This document shows, in pieces, positions 1-9,929 of a DNA stretch of 64,000 bases. The position numbers were made by a program, and so were the translations under genes. This DNA is from Artemia franciscana. Its lineage: Eukaryota; Arthropoda; Branchiopoda; Anostraca; Artemiidae. Position 1 is the first letter of the stretch, and the number at the start of each line of letters is the position of its first letter. The stretch covers positions 40,253,677 through 40,317,676 of the forward strand of contig NC_088868.1 in the NCBI RefSeq assembly GCF_032884065.1, written 5' to 3'. The notes under the pieces were generated by a model. It did no database searches. It saw only the letters and a program-made list of their open reading frames with translations, and was not told the origin of the DNA.

Positions 1-846
1 GGACGAGTTTTTATTTCTCGGGTTTGCTGTTATTGTTTTGCGAGAGCAACACTTTGGTTTTGTCCCGGTTTTTTCGTTGCTTTTTTTTTCCTATGCCGCC
101 GATCTCAGCTTATTCCTGGAAACTGGTAAGGGTCTAACCTGTGTGATTTTTACGGAAATTGTGGACCTCAGGCTGGATTATTGAATATGACATTACATTT
201 TGGAAAACTCCGCAGAACTCTTGTCTGGGGCCAAAAAGGATGGTTTTTGCTTGTCCACGAGCCAGAGCCTATGGTGTGCGAAGTGAAGTGGAGTTACATA
301 GCCTATGTCAGAGAGGAGTATCTGAAGTTGTGCAGCCAAGCTTTTGTTTCATCAAACCTTGTTTCTGCTTTCGATTGGAAAGCTCCGTTCTAGCAGTCAA
401 GCAGGCAGGCACCACTTTCAAATTGAAGATGGACTAAAATCTGTACACACACACACACAGACACGTATATAAAAGTATGTAAAAATGAAAAAAAGTAATT
501 AATTACAAAAATTTCACAAAACAATAGCCTACTTACAAAAACTAAGATAAAAACTCCCAGCATTAAGTTCTGTTGAGCAATGCCGAAGCGTTGGAAGGAT
601 ATTTTTTAAACTATCGACAGTTTTGAACTTGGTTATCAAATACTAAAATATTTAATGTCTTTAGACTTAGTGTCTGTAATAAGTAACACATTAAGAAAAC
701 ATTTTGTTTAAGGTAAAACATTAAAGCTAAAATTAAGAAAATCGAAAAATTTTTCGAGTCAATATTTTCAATTTAATTTTGAACACTAAAACCCAATAGA
801 TTTGACACGTTTATACTTCATTAAATAATAAAACAGTTTTTTTTAA
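1..846. other. No gene recognised, AT-rich
   Basis: I see no protein similarity in either strand; the open frames here are short and without recognisable motifs. A short (CA)n run lies near 448-462. From about 480 onward the sequence is very AT-rich and intergenic or intronic in character. Confidence 0.5.
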
Positions 847-1093
847 ATGAAAGTAAGGAGCAACATTAAAACTTAAAACGAACAAAAATTATTCTGTATA
901 TGAAAGGGGCTTTTCCTCCTTAACACCTCGCTCTTTACGCTAAAGTTTGACTCTTTCTCTTAACTCTATTATTAAAACAGTATGAAACTTTAGTGTAAAG
1001 AGCGGGGTGTTGAGGAGGAAAATCCCTTTCATATACGGAGTAATTTCTGTTCGTTTTAAGTTTTAATGTTGCTCCTTACTTTCATTTAAAAAA
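847..1093. repeat. Foldback palindrome, copy FB1 (terminal module of repeat A)
   Basis: The left arm (tgaaagtaaggagcaac onward) is repeated inverted on the right (gttgctccttactttca). The arms contain a conserved core reading ctctttacgctaaagttt and its complement. The arms are about 115 bp and leave only a short central spacer. Similar palindromes occur near 23.83-24.18, 37.37-37.58 and 40.33-40.58 kb. Repeat A continues directly from its right edge, so the palindrome looks like one end of that element. Confidence 0.8.
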
Positions 1094-2470
1094 AACTTGC
1101 TTTTTATTTAATTTCTGGACATTTTTGAATTAATGCATGTTTTTGATCTTGGCTCTCCGTACGTACATAATTAAAAAAAAATTGAATAATAATTAATTGA
1201 AATTAATCGGAAGATTTTGAGAAAAAAGGAGCGAGAGAGGAGCCCTAGTTGCACTCCAATTTTTTGATTACTTAAAATAGCAACTAGAACTCCTAATTTT
1301 TTACTAATCTTTTCATTGGTAAAAAATATACGTAACTTACGAATTAACTTACGTAACGAACTTCTATATTCGTATGTTTTTATCCCGTATATGAGGGGGT
1401 TCAACTCTCGTCGATACCTCGCTTTTTACACTAAAGCTTAAATTTTGTCCTAATTCCTTAAGAATGACCTCTGAATCACAAAGGCCGTAGAATAAATAGT
1501 TGAAATTACTAAAAACACTTTAGCGTTATAACGAGGAGGTAGACCCCTCATAAATGCGTAATAATTTTTGTTCGTTTTAAGTTTTAATGCTGTTCCTTAC
1601 TTTCAGTAGAAAAAACTTTTCATATTTATTTTTTCATTGTTTTTCAAATAATGCTAGAAAATCCTGCGCCCCCTTCATTGAAATTTTCTTCCCCCAAGAG
1701 AAGTTTCTCCATGGAAATATCCTCCCACGTAACCCCCTCCCCCCTAAACTCTCCCCCTAAACAAAAAAATCCCCCTGAAAACGTCTATACACTTCCCAGT
1801 AACCATTACTATATGTAAACACAGGTCAAAGTTTGTAACTTGCAGCCCCTCCCACGGGGATGGCGGGGGAGTAAGTCGTCCCTAAAGACATAGTTATTAG
1901 GTTTTTCGACTATGGTGGCTAAAATGTCTATCTCAGAATTTTGATCCAGTGACTTTTGGGAAAAATGAGCATGGGAGGGGGCCTAGGTGCCCTTTAATTT
2001 TTTGGTCACTTAAAAAGGGCGCTAGAACTTTTAATTTCCGTTCGAATGAGGCCTCTTGCGACATTCTAGGACCACTCAGTCGATGCGATCACCCCTGGGA
2101 AAAAACAAATAAACCTGCTTCCGTGATCTGTCTTCTGGCAAAAATGCGAAATTCTACATTTTTTTAGATAGGAGCTTTAAACTCTTACAATTAGGTTCTC
2201 TGATACGCTGAATCTGATGGTGTGATTTTCGTTAAGATTGTATGACTTTTAGGGGGTGTTTCCCCCTTTTTTCTGAAATGAGGCACATTTTCTCAGGTTC
2301 GTAGCTTTTGATGGGTGTAACTGATCTTGATGAAACTTATATATTTAAAATCAGCATTAAAATGCGATTCTTTTGATGTAACTATTGGTATCAAAATTCC
2401 ATTTTTTAGAGTTTCGGTTACTATTGAGCCGGGTCGCTCCTTAATACAGTTCGTTACCACAAACTGTTTG
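1094..2470 (-). repeat. Repeat A, copy A1 (reverse orientation)
   Basis: Noncoding interspersed repeat of about 1.4 kb plus foldback end FB1. On the minus strand it starts near the signature gttcgtggtaac-like sequence at about 2,470. It then runs through a block around 2,300-2,150 (complement of ccatcagattcagcgtatcagag), a K-module at 1,940-2,110, a palindromic segment around 1,400-1,620 and a second K-module at 1,200-1,310. The same order of blocks recurs in copies at 37.7-44.6 kb. A short minus-strand frame (1,171-1,404) recurs in the copies at 42.38 and 38.68 kb, but is too short and decayed to call a gene. Confidence 0.75.
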
Positions 2471-2932
2471 ATTAAAGCAGTGCTTAAATACACGGAAAAT
2501 TAACTTATCGGTACTAAGCCCGGTATACCGTATTTCTAATTTAACTTATTATAGTATAAAAGAAAATTTGTGCATATTTTACAAACGTCGTGCACAGCCA
2601 AGTTGTATTTCAATATTTTCATTTTCTATACGATCAATATTTTGCAACTTAACGCCTATTGAACACAATCCACCTGATTTAAGTTAGGGCTGTACCCGAA
2701 ATTGTGGGGAAAACTCGCATCACAGCTAATTGAATTTTACAAGAAACTAAGGCACATGAACTTGTAATCTAAGCTAGTTTTTCAGAGTAGGCTAGCCCAG
2801 AACAAAATTCTATATATTATTCATCAACAAACTGTATTATGAAAAAAAAAACGTTTAATACAAGTGTAAGATAAATGATACTACCGCATACAAATTTTAA
2901 AACAGTTTTTCAGGTTTATTTTTCTTTCTTTT
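2471..2932. other. Unassigned AT-rich flank downstream of HSP10 exon
   Basis: Nothing recognisable; on the minus strand it would be the 3' flank or 3' UTR of the HSP10-like exon that ends at 2,933. Confidence 0.4.
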
Positions 2933-3073
2933 CTATGACTCTAGTTTAGCTAAGAGGTCATTTTCTTTAAACAAAAAATATTCTTTGTCTTTAATTTCTA
3001 CTTTGGTTCCACCATATTCTGCAAGTAGGACTTTATCACCGACTTAAACCGTCACCGGTCTATGTGGACCTTG
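2933..3073 (-). pseudogene. HSPE1: Chaperonin-10 (HSP10) C-terminal exon with in-frame stop
   Basis: HSP10 is the mitochondrial co-chaperonin that caps HSP60. The minus strand reads QGPHRPVTV, a stop, then VGDKVLLAEYGG, TKVEIKDKEYF and LFKENDLLAKLES followed by a proper stop. This matches the family C-terminus (GDKVLLPEYGGTKV and the following DKDYFLF block in vertebrates) over its whole length. The exon starts after a polypyrimidine-AG acceptor (ctg at 3,074-3,076 is the complement of CAG) in phase 0. That agrees with the donor at 5,201-5,207, and the spliced product has the same residue spacing around the junction as human HSP10. The single TAA sits where the family has Lys before VGDKVLL. 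A diverged pseudogene copy is most likely; it retains an intron, so it is not a processed copy. A sequencing error or allele-specific stop is possible. Confidence 0.85.
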
Positions 3074-3398
3074 CTGAAAAAAAAACCAACTAATCAATAC
3101 TCGAATCCTATATTTACAAGGCAGTGTGAAAGAAACAAGAGTACATAATAGATTAATGAACACAAGGGGTATTTCAATGAAACTTAACAAAAGCTAACAG
3201 ATAGATTCACGACATCTGATTTTCTTCATTATTTTTTACATTTGAAAATAGAGGCAGTGAGTGTCGGTAGAGAGGTGGAGACTAAGAAGGGAGAATCAGG
3301 CTTTTTCCACCAATTGTTGTGTCAGATACGGTATCTATTTCTTTGGATATACAAAAAGCCTGTGTTTATCTGACTATTATCCATCCACCTACAATTCA

Positions 3399-3700
3399 AA
3401 GTTAAACAGTTAACTTTAAACAGTTAACAGCTAACTGTTAACTGTTAACTTTAACAGTTATGTTTTGATTTAACAGTTAGTTTTGATTTAACAGTTAACT
3501 GTTAACTTTAACAGTTATGTTTTGATTTAACAGTTAGTTTTGTTTAACAGTTAGTTTTGATTTAACAGTTAACTGTTAACTTTAACAGTTATGTTTTGAT
3601 TTAACCGTTAGTTTTGTTTAACAGTTAGTTTTGATTTAACAGTTAACTGTTAACTTTTAACAGTTAACTGTTAGCTTTAAACAGTTAAACGGTTAAAGCT
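3399..3700. repeat. GTTAAC/AACAGTTA minisatellite
   Basis: Imperfect tandem repetition of ttaacagttaactgttaac alternating with tttaacagttatgttttgat and tttaacagttagttttg, about 300 bp. Many units are self-complementary (GTTAAC, AACTGTTAAC). It lies in the intron between the two HSP10 exons. Confidence 0.85.
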
Positions 3701-4207
3701 AAAAACGTAAACTTCCAGCAGTTTAATCTTCAGTAACAAGTTTTCCACTGTAGAAATAATGTCCTTTTTGTGCTTAAACCAGTGAATTAAAAAATATCTG
3801 CTGAAAACTCATGTAACTTTTGAATAAACAATAAAAATGAAACAAGTCATCAGTTAATAGAGTTGGCATTAAAACCAGAAATTTTCACAGAAACAACAGT
3901 AGAAACTCTGCCAACCTATTTCATAGCTACAGACAATATGAGAAAGACATTGAATTTATTGATAACTGAAGCCACATAAGAAGAACAATTGCAAAATAGC
4001 AGGCGATTTAACCAACCCTGTAATAACTGCAAACAAATCAAAACTTGGTCAAAATTATCTAACTAAAACCTTCTGTGGGTGCACTTCCATTAAATAACTG
4101 CTTAAGAGGCAAAGGATTTATGAATTAAAATCAACACGGTGGAAGTGATCAAAAACTTAGGAGCTTTGGCTAATTAGACTAAAGCAAAGGCAGATAGTCT
4201 CTGTGGG
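3701..4207. other. HSP10 intron, no feature
   Basis: Intronic relative to the two HSP10-like exons; AT-rich, with no repeat or coding signal that I recognise. Confidence 0.45.
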
Positions 4208-4410
4208 AGGTAACTGAACCCTAAGCAACTGAACCACCGTGCAACTGAATCCTCATGCAACTGAACCCCATTTAACTGAGTCCTCGTCCAATGTAACTCC
4301 TTTTAACTACGACCTTGTGTAACTAAACCTCCGTGCAACTGAGGCAAAGTTGCACAACTGAACCCTCGTATCACTGAACTCTCGTGCAACTCAACCACCG
4401 TACATACATT
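4208..4410. repeat. Degenerate 17-20 bp minisatellite (CAACTGAACC type)
   Basis: About ten decayed units with the pattern cgtgcaactgaaccctc, varied as aactgaaccaccgtgc, aactgaatcctcatgc and aactaaacctccgtgc. Spacing is irregular (about 16-25 bp). Intronic position. Confidence 0.7.
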
Positions 4411-4589
4411 GGATAAAACACAAGTTAGAATCTTTACATGTTTGAGTCGTTGGAATTGTTTGCTTTTAAAGTCATACTACAAATGACCATCAAGTTGATT
4501 AATAGAAAAGCTCTGCTATATTATCAAAAAACCAAAGAAAATCTGGCGCCAGGAACTCTTAAAGCCATATTTATTTCTTCTTTTTTTTA

Positions 4590-4985
4590 TGTGTGTTAAT
4601 AGGGGTTCCATTCGTCCTATCAATGTATACGGGGCTATGCGTTTATCCCCTTTCCCATGGAAAAACCCTCCCCTGAAAAAATACTCCCTCGTGGAAAATA
4701 TAGTTTGCAAATTTGAATGTTTTATTTAAGTTTAGTTAAGTTTTTAAGTATTTAAGTTTTTAGTTTAGTTGAGAAGTACTAAGGAAAGTGGAAAAGCGAA
4801 TTTATATGTAAGTTTTGCCCCCGCCTCCTCCCATTAAAAAATGTGCATCTCATGGTAAATCCACCAGACCCCCCCCCCATCAGAAGACACCCACACGAAA
4901 AATGTCCGTATGTTTCCCAATAACAAACACTATCCAAAGTAATCAGAGGACAATCAGCTTCTCCCACTTCACTAGCAGTTTTTAT
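4590..4985 (-). repeat. Decayed fragment of repeat A
   Basis: Segments such as catggaaaaaccctcccct and aaaaatgtccgtatgtttcc resemble the minus-strand middle part of repeat A (compare 1,690-1,810: catggaaatatcctccc, aaacgtctatacacttccc). Strongly diverged, so the boundaries are approximate. Confidence 0.45.
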
Positions 4986-5207
4986 TAATGATGATTAAAC
5001 ATTATCCTGAAAAAGAGAAGGTTATTTTTTTTTTTATGATCTAACTCACAAAAATAAAGGTAGATTACAACAATTTTTTTCAGTGTTCTACATAAAAAAA
5101 ATTTTTAACTGTTTTTAAGTCATAAGTAAATTTATGATGATACTTCATTTAAACAGAGAAGTTCAAGTTAATTAAGGTTGAAACGACAAAAAAAAATGTA
5201 CACTTAC

Positions 5208-5345
5208 GTTGTTTATTGCCCCTGGGCCAACTGCTACAACTGTGGCTTGTAGAACCTTTTGCTGAATCACGATATCACCCCTGGCCTTGGTAATTGGTTC
5301 TGCTTTTTCGACCAAAATATGGTCAAGAATAAATATGTCATCATA
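5208..5345 (-). pseudogene. HSPE1: Chaperonin-10 (HSP10) N-terminal/middle exon
   Basis: The minus strand reads DIFILDHILVEKAEPITKAR then GDIVIQQKVLQATVVAVGPG and AINN, ending at a canonical GTAAGT donor (5,202-5,207). HILVE matches the family DRVLVE block and KVLQATVVAVG is the diagnostic HSP10 mobile-loop-following strand. Relative to human HSP10 the stretch between these blocks is about 4 residues shorter, in the region of the GroEL-binding mobile loop. The reading frame continues upstream of 5,339 without an obvious start codon, so the 5' exon boundary is uncertain and the first coding exon was not found. With the in-frame stop in the next exon, this supports a degenerate copy. Confidence 0.85.
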
Positions 5346-5812
5346 AGTAACAAAACATGCAACTACTATAGTAGTAGTTGCTAAAATGCAACTACTATAC
5401 TGCCAGTGGATTATGAAAACCTTAAATTTATAACTTTTCTTTAATAAAACCTCTCAATGCATTGGCTCAAAAACACAAAAATTGGCACCATAAACCTGAA
5501 GTTTTTGGCTCTTTAATGCCATATAGCACATTCAGAAAAGTACCACTAAAGAAAAAATACCAGTAACCCTTCATCGACGACCGTTCATCCGCTGTGTTTC
5601 ATATTCTTATGAGTCTTTTATTGAATTATAACGCGATCTATAATACATTTATTCATTTATATATCTTGAATGTTTATATTCAGCTTGAAATTCGTTAATT
5701 CTTCTTGATGACTTCTTGATTATAACTAATTTTGTAGACTTCTCAACATTTTTCCAATGCAGATATGAGGCCTTTGCTATCTTTCACCAATTTATGTGTG
5801 CTATGTATGCTA
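5346..5812. other. No gene recognised
   Basis: AT-rich sequence between the HSP10 exon and the Helitron. It contains a short inverted motif aactactatagtagtagtt near 5,360-5,380. The missing HSP10 5' exon may lie here or may be interrupted by the Helitron, but I could not identify it. Confidence 0.4.
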
Positions 5813-5988
5813 TCTATAAATATAAAAATAAGTTGTCTGTCTGTGTGTCTGTCTGTCAGGTGACGTCATGTTTCTGTGTCGACTGACGTCATGAAGTTAG
5901 TTGTCGTCATTTTTGCTATGACGGTGACGTCATTAAAGATATTTAAGACATATATGTTCACGTAGAAATCTATTAATGTTTAAGTTTA

Positions 5989-6290
5989 AAATGACTGATG
6001 AACTTACAATGGCAAAAGCCGATGAAGATGCTCAAAGAGTCTATGCCAAAAACTTGCTGCTGATAGAGAAAGTAAGAAAAGAAAGCGTGCCGAGGAACAA
6101 AAGAACAGCAAGGAAACAGACTTGAGGCTAAAGAACGCAAAACCGCGCAGTTAGATGAAGATCCACCTGGACAGCGAGAGTAAAAACATATCAAAACTGA
6201 AAATGATAGCGATGATGATTGGGTTTGGGATTTTGACTTGGATAAGGTCATCAATGCCTACCAGATTTTAGTTAAAAAAAGAAAGGTTCG
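5989..6290 (+). pseudogene. Decayed Helitron accessory ORF (KKRKR-rich type)
   Basis: Starts with ATGACTGATGAACTTACAATGGC and encodes pieces equivalent to the intact copy at 47,105-47,455 (AQRVYAKNL, a single basic repeat instead of two, then DDWVWDFDLDKVINAYQI). Small indels and a TAA in place of TCA after the PPGQRE segment break the frame. It has one fewer internal repeat than the 47-kb copy. Confidence 0.75.
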
Positions 6291-6404
6291 GCGATATGTA
6301 TTTCATAGTGAAGCTGAAAAATAAAGACCAAAAAGAAAACTGAAAAAAGAAAAAATGTAAAAAACTAAAAAATACTAAAAAGAAAAAACACTCAAAGAGA
6401 AATT

Positions 6405-6560
6405 ACAGACCGGGACACAAATGACGATCGGGACAGAGGGAATATAAATAACGACCGGGACACTCAAAGAGAAATTACAGACTGGGATACCGGGACACAA
6501 ATGACGACCGGGACACAGGGAATATAAATGACGACCAGGACACAGGTATTTAAGAATATC
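6405..6560 (+). repeat. CGGGACACA minisatellite in Helitron
   Basis: Repeated units of gaccgggacacaaatgac and cagggaatataaatgacgac. The same motif is seen at 45,070-45,120 and 47,590-47,630 in the other two Helitron remnants, so it is part of this family's subterminal region. Confidence 0.75.
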
Positions 6561-6672
6561 GTTCAAAGACAAATTTTAATTGTAAGAAGACCGTTGAAAG
6601 AGAAATTTCTAATTGTAAAATGACTGAAGAACCTACAATGGCAACGGTACCATCATCGAAGTAGATAACCAG

Positions 6673-7485
6673 TTGGTTGTTCCATATTCCCCATTATTAT
6701 CAAAAACATTTAATGCACACATAAACGTTGAATACTGTAACTCCGTAAAGGCAATCAAATACATATGTAAATACGTCAACAAAAGCAGTGACATGGCAGT
6801 TTTTGGCTTGCAGCCCGAAATCAAAGATTTCGACGAAATCGTACAATATCAGGCTGGAAGATACATCAGCAGTAATGAAGCTGTTCGGCGAATTCTTTCA
6901 TTTCCGATACATGAACGTAGTCCAGCTGTTGTTCACTTAGCGGTACATTTACAGAATGGTCAACGTGTTTATTTCTCGGAAACCAACGTGCAACAAAGAG
7001 CCCTGAATCCACCGGATACAAAATTAACAGCTTTTTTTCGCTTTGCAAAAATGATTCTTTTGCAAAAAAAACTGCTGTATACTGAAGTGCCTTCGTATTA
7101 CACGTGGAATACTAAAAATAAAGTATTTGAACGTCGAAAACAGGGTAAGTCAGTCGACGGCCAACCTACCATCTTCAAAGATACCACGATAGGAAGACTC
7201 TACACCGTTCACCCCAATCAACATGAATGCTTCTTTCTACGCCTGCTTTTGGTGAATGTACCCGGTCCGACATCTTTTGAGTATTTGAGAACTGTAAACG
7301 GTACTATACATGACACTTACCGTAGTGCATGCCAAGCTCTGAATTTATTGGAGAATGACCAACACTGGGATAACTGCATCAATGACGCGTGCGAAACGTC
7401 AACCCCAAGTCAAATTCGTGCATTGTTTGGCATCATTTTAACAACTTGCTCTCCATCAGCTCCTACAGAGATGGGAAAAATATAA
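6673..7485 (+). pseudogene. Helitron Rep/helicase polyprotein, C-terminal Rep and linker part
   Basis: 270 codons. Residues 19-40 contain the Helitron Rep motif AIKYICKYVNKSSD; Tyr30 and Tyr34 are the likely two catalytic tyrosines (Y-x3-Y). The following part (GLQPEIKDFDEIVQYQAGRY, FPIHERSPAVVHLAVHL, RLYTVHPNQHECFFLRLLL) is the conserved stretch between Rep and helicase in insect and other animal Helitrons. The N-terminal zinc-finger region and the HUH metal-binding motif are absent: sequence upstream of 6,650 jumps straight from the accessory-ORF region. The start at 6,673 is only the first in-frame ATG after that deletion. A frameshift near 7,460-7,490 separates it from the next frame. Confidence 0.88.
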
Positions 7486-7492
7486 GTCAAAA

Positions 7493-8515
7493 ATGTCCGA
7501 AGATATACTCCATCGAAAACAGTTAGAGACGTCAGATATAACTTTTGATTTTACATCAGAAATTTATAACTGCACTTTAGTTATTATAGAAGATTTGTGC
7601 GTACGTATGGCAAACAAACCTCTTCAGGATTTGGGAATGCCTTCACCTAACCGTATCGCTGCTGTTTCGACATGTGTAGAATTGGATCGTGAACAAAGTT
7701 ACAGTACGAGTGATCTATTGTCGTATGTACAAAATAACATTTCCAAGTTAACGTCGGAACAAAAAGACATTTATGATAAGATAGACTCAATTTCAGGACG
7801 TATACAACTACCTGCTGATTTCTGTAATTTAGTGACGTCCAAAAATGAATTGATTGAAAAAGTATTTCCGAATATTCTAAAAAATTATAAAAATAATAAA
7901 TGGCTAAGTGAAAGAGCGATTTTCGCACCCAAAAATATAGACGTCCACGAAATCAACAATATTGTTTTGACCAAGATTCGAGACCAGGCAGTCCTTTACA
8001 AGTCAGTCGACACAGTTTTGGAACCAAATGAAGCGGTTAATTATCCATCTGAATTTTTAAATTCCATAGATCTTTCAGGGTTTCCACCACACGTGCTACA
8101 ACTAAAAATAGGCGTACCAATAATACTTTTAAGAAATATCAACCCACCAAAGCTTTGCAATGGCACGCGACTTGCCGTAAAAAATACAATGGAAAACCTA
8201 ATAGAGGCCACAATCTTGACAGGGCCTTTTGAGGGTGAGGCTGTTCTTATTCCTCGCATTCCCATGATTCCAACGGATCTGCCTTTTCAATTTAAAAGAT
8301 TGCAATTCCCAATTCGATTAGCATTTGCAATCACCATTAACAAAGCTCAAGGTCAATCATTAGAAAAATGTGGTATAGATCTTAATACTGATTGTTTTTC
8401 CCATGGACAATTGTACGTTGCATGTTCGAGGGTCGGTAAACCTGACAATCTATTTATATGCAGCGACAATTGGACAGCGAAGAATGTTGTATATTCGCAA
8501 GTTTTACGCAGTTAA
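7493..8515 (+). pseudogene. Helitron Pif1-like helicase, C-terminal part with internal deletion
   Basis: 340 codons. MSEDILHRKQ and the following residues continue the linker. LTSEQKDIYDKI (about residues 82-93) is the sequence that normally leads into Walker A, but here it jumps to GRIQLPADFCNLV, so helicase motifs I to about IV (Walker A and B) are missing. The C-terminal motifs are intact: FPPHVLQLKIGVPIILLRN, then LAFAITINKAQGQSLEKCGI (motif V-like) and GQLYVACSRVGKPDNLFI (motif VI). The protein cannot hydrolyse ATP. A piece of the deleted block is found downstream at 8,698-8,860. Confidence 0.9.
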
Positions 8516-8542
8516 TTTGTATTGTATCTATCTATCTATCTA

Positions 8543-9043
8543 TCTATATAAAAACGAGTTGTGTGTATGCATGTGTGTTTGTTTGTAAAAAGAGCGTTTG
8601 CATATGACGTCATTATTAGTACATACGGCTTTGTATATGCACAGACAATGGGAAAGCCAAGAATGTTGTATATTCGCAATTTTTACGTAGTTTAACTCCT
8701 GCAGACGAAATGAATGCTTACCTGAAAAATTCCAATTTATGGGCACACGTAAAAATATTAAAATTAACTACAAATATGCGTGTCCGATTGCAAAACGATG
8801 ACTCTGGTCAAACATTTTCAGATCAATTGCTGGCAATTGGAAACGGAAAGCTCCCAGTAGTGGGAAAGCCAAAAATGTTGTATATTCGCAATTTTTACGT
8901 ATTTTGAAATACATATATAAATCTATCTATATTCACAGGTGGGACACAGGGACACAACTACAATGGCGCGTAACTAATATGGCGCGTAACGACTTACGCG
9001 CGCGGGGGGGCTTGGGGGGGGTGCGAAGCGCCCCACCAACTAG
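8543..9043 (+). mobile_element. Short non-autonomous Helitron unit with terminal hairpin
   Basis: Begins at tctatataaaaacgagttg after a (TATC)n run and carries a gacgtca site (8,607). It contains three near-copies (counting 8,462-8,515 just upstream) of a 3' coding-end block with aatgttgtatattcgcaa. Between two of these lies a helicase fragment (8,698-8,860). The right end has a GC-rich hairpin, GGGGTGC-GAA-GCGCCCC (about 9,019-9,035), followed by accaactag. The CTAG at 9,040-9,043 fits the Helitron 3' rule (hairpin then CTRR). I take it as the 3' terminus of this unit, and possibly of H1 as well. Confidence 0.72.
8698..8860 (+). pseudogene. Displaced Helitron helicase fragment
   Basis: The plus strand reads TPADEMNAYLKNSNLWAHV, KILKLTTNMRVRLQNDDSGQ and TFSDQLLAIGNGKLPVVG. 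This is the segment that belongs between the Walker B region and the PADFCNLV block of Helitron helicases, which is the part missing from 7,493-8,515. It ends where the repeated 3' block (ggaaagccaaaaatgttg) begins. Confidence 0.85.
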
Positions 9044-9119
9044 GTGTTGGGGTGGCGCGTATATGATAACAACCACCAACATGTCCTCATCCATGGAACA
9101 ATAGTCACAGGATAAACAA

Positions 9120-9540
9120 ATTTTTTCTAATTATGGTAATATACAGTAGTCTGTGTTTTCAAAAAACCTATAGAAATCATCATTGTTCTAATGTCTTGGT
9201 AGGAATACATGATAATTTGGAGTTCATAGGAGAAAAATTTCCACCTTTTGCCCCTGCAACTATGAATTGCAATAATTTATAAGAATTGATAGAATATTTG
9301 TGATAATTTGATAGCAAAGGCCAGCTATTAAACTATGAATGTGACTAAATGAAAAGAGCCGCAGAGGACTCAGAAATCTGTTTTGAGTGACCAAACAGGA
9401 TTCATTAAAAATATTTCCACAGCCAGGTATTTCAAAAGCAGGTATTTTTATTTACATGGATGGCGCATTTAGATAAGCTTATGTGGATATGCTAAAGTAT
9501 ATGTTAAAGAAAATCTTTCTTTTTTCACCCATTATCTTTT
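9120..9540. other. No feature recognised
   Basis: AT-rich sequence between Helitron and repeat A fragment; no coding or repeat signal that I can support. Confidence 0.4.
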
Positions 9541-9920
9541 AGTGTCACCCATTATAAGGTACAAGCCTGAGAAAATTTGCCTCATTTTTGAAAAAGGGAA
9601 ACACCTATAAAGAAAATTACACTACCAGATTCAGCGAGAACCATATTGTAAAAGTTTAAAGTTCCCATCCGCAAAACTGTCGACTTTTGTATTTTGCCAG
9701 AAGAAAGATCACGGATGCGTGTTCATTTATTTGAGAATATCGGGGAAGGCCTTGTTTGAACGGAATTAAAGACCTAGTCCTCTTTTTAAATGACGAAAAA
9801 GATCGGAGGAAAATTAGTCCCCCTTTCACTTCCCCTTTTTCCTCAAAGTCGATCAAAGTTTTTAGATAGCCATTTTGTTCAGCATATTTGAAAAGCCACA
9901 TAATAAGGGCAGACAAAGCG
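9541..9920 (+). repeat. Repeat A fragment, copy A7
   Basis: Contains the A-family blocks caagcctgagaaaatttgcc, agattcagcgagaacc and ttttgccagaagaaagatcacgg, then a K-module ending with gatagccattttgttcagca. Both ends are truncated relative to the copies at 38-44 kb. Confidence 0.65.
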
Positions 9921-9929
9921 AAGGGCTTT

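Larger units (their letters stand above)
5813..8520 (+). mobile_element. Helitron H1, internally deleted
   Basis: Rolling-circle DNA transposon. The 5' end is TC at 5,813 preceded by A (Helitrons insert between A and T) and followed by tataaaaataagttgtctgt and three gacgtca motifs. The same 5' end recurs at 44,931 and 46,933. Inside are a decayed basic accessory ORF (5,990-6,260), a CGGGACACA-rich repeat (6,405-6,560), a Rep remnant and a helicase remnant, all on the plus strand. The N-terminal Rep part and the helicase ATP-binding part are deleted, so it cannot be autonomous. A second, small Helitron unit follows directly and supplies the only clear 3' end (9,043). Confidence 0.88.

Noticed and set aside
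159-437. 92-codon plus-strand ORF at the left edge
   Set aside because: Two overlapping frames are open over the same interval and neither has recognisable similarity.
1171-1404. Conserved short ORF shared by repeat A copies (also 42,382-42,591 and 38,681-38,881)
   Set aside because: The shared frame follows from DNA similarity between copies; each has different stops and starts, so coding is not supported.
5973-6254. 93-codon minus-strand serine/cysteine-rich ORF (also 47,155-47,439)
   Set aside because: Antisense shadow of the Helitron lysine-rich repeat ORF on the plus strand.
6375-6572. Minus-strand repeats of CPGRHL as a secreted repeat protein
   Set aside because: Antisense translation of the Helitron CGGGACACA minisatellite.
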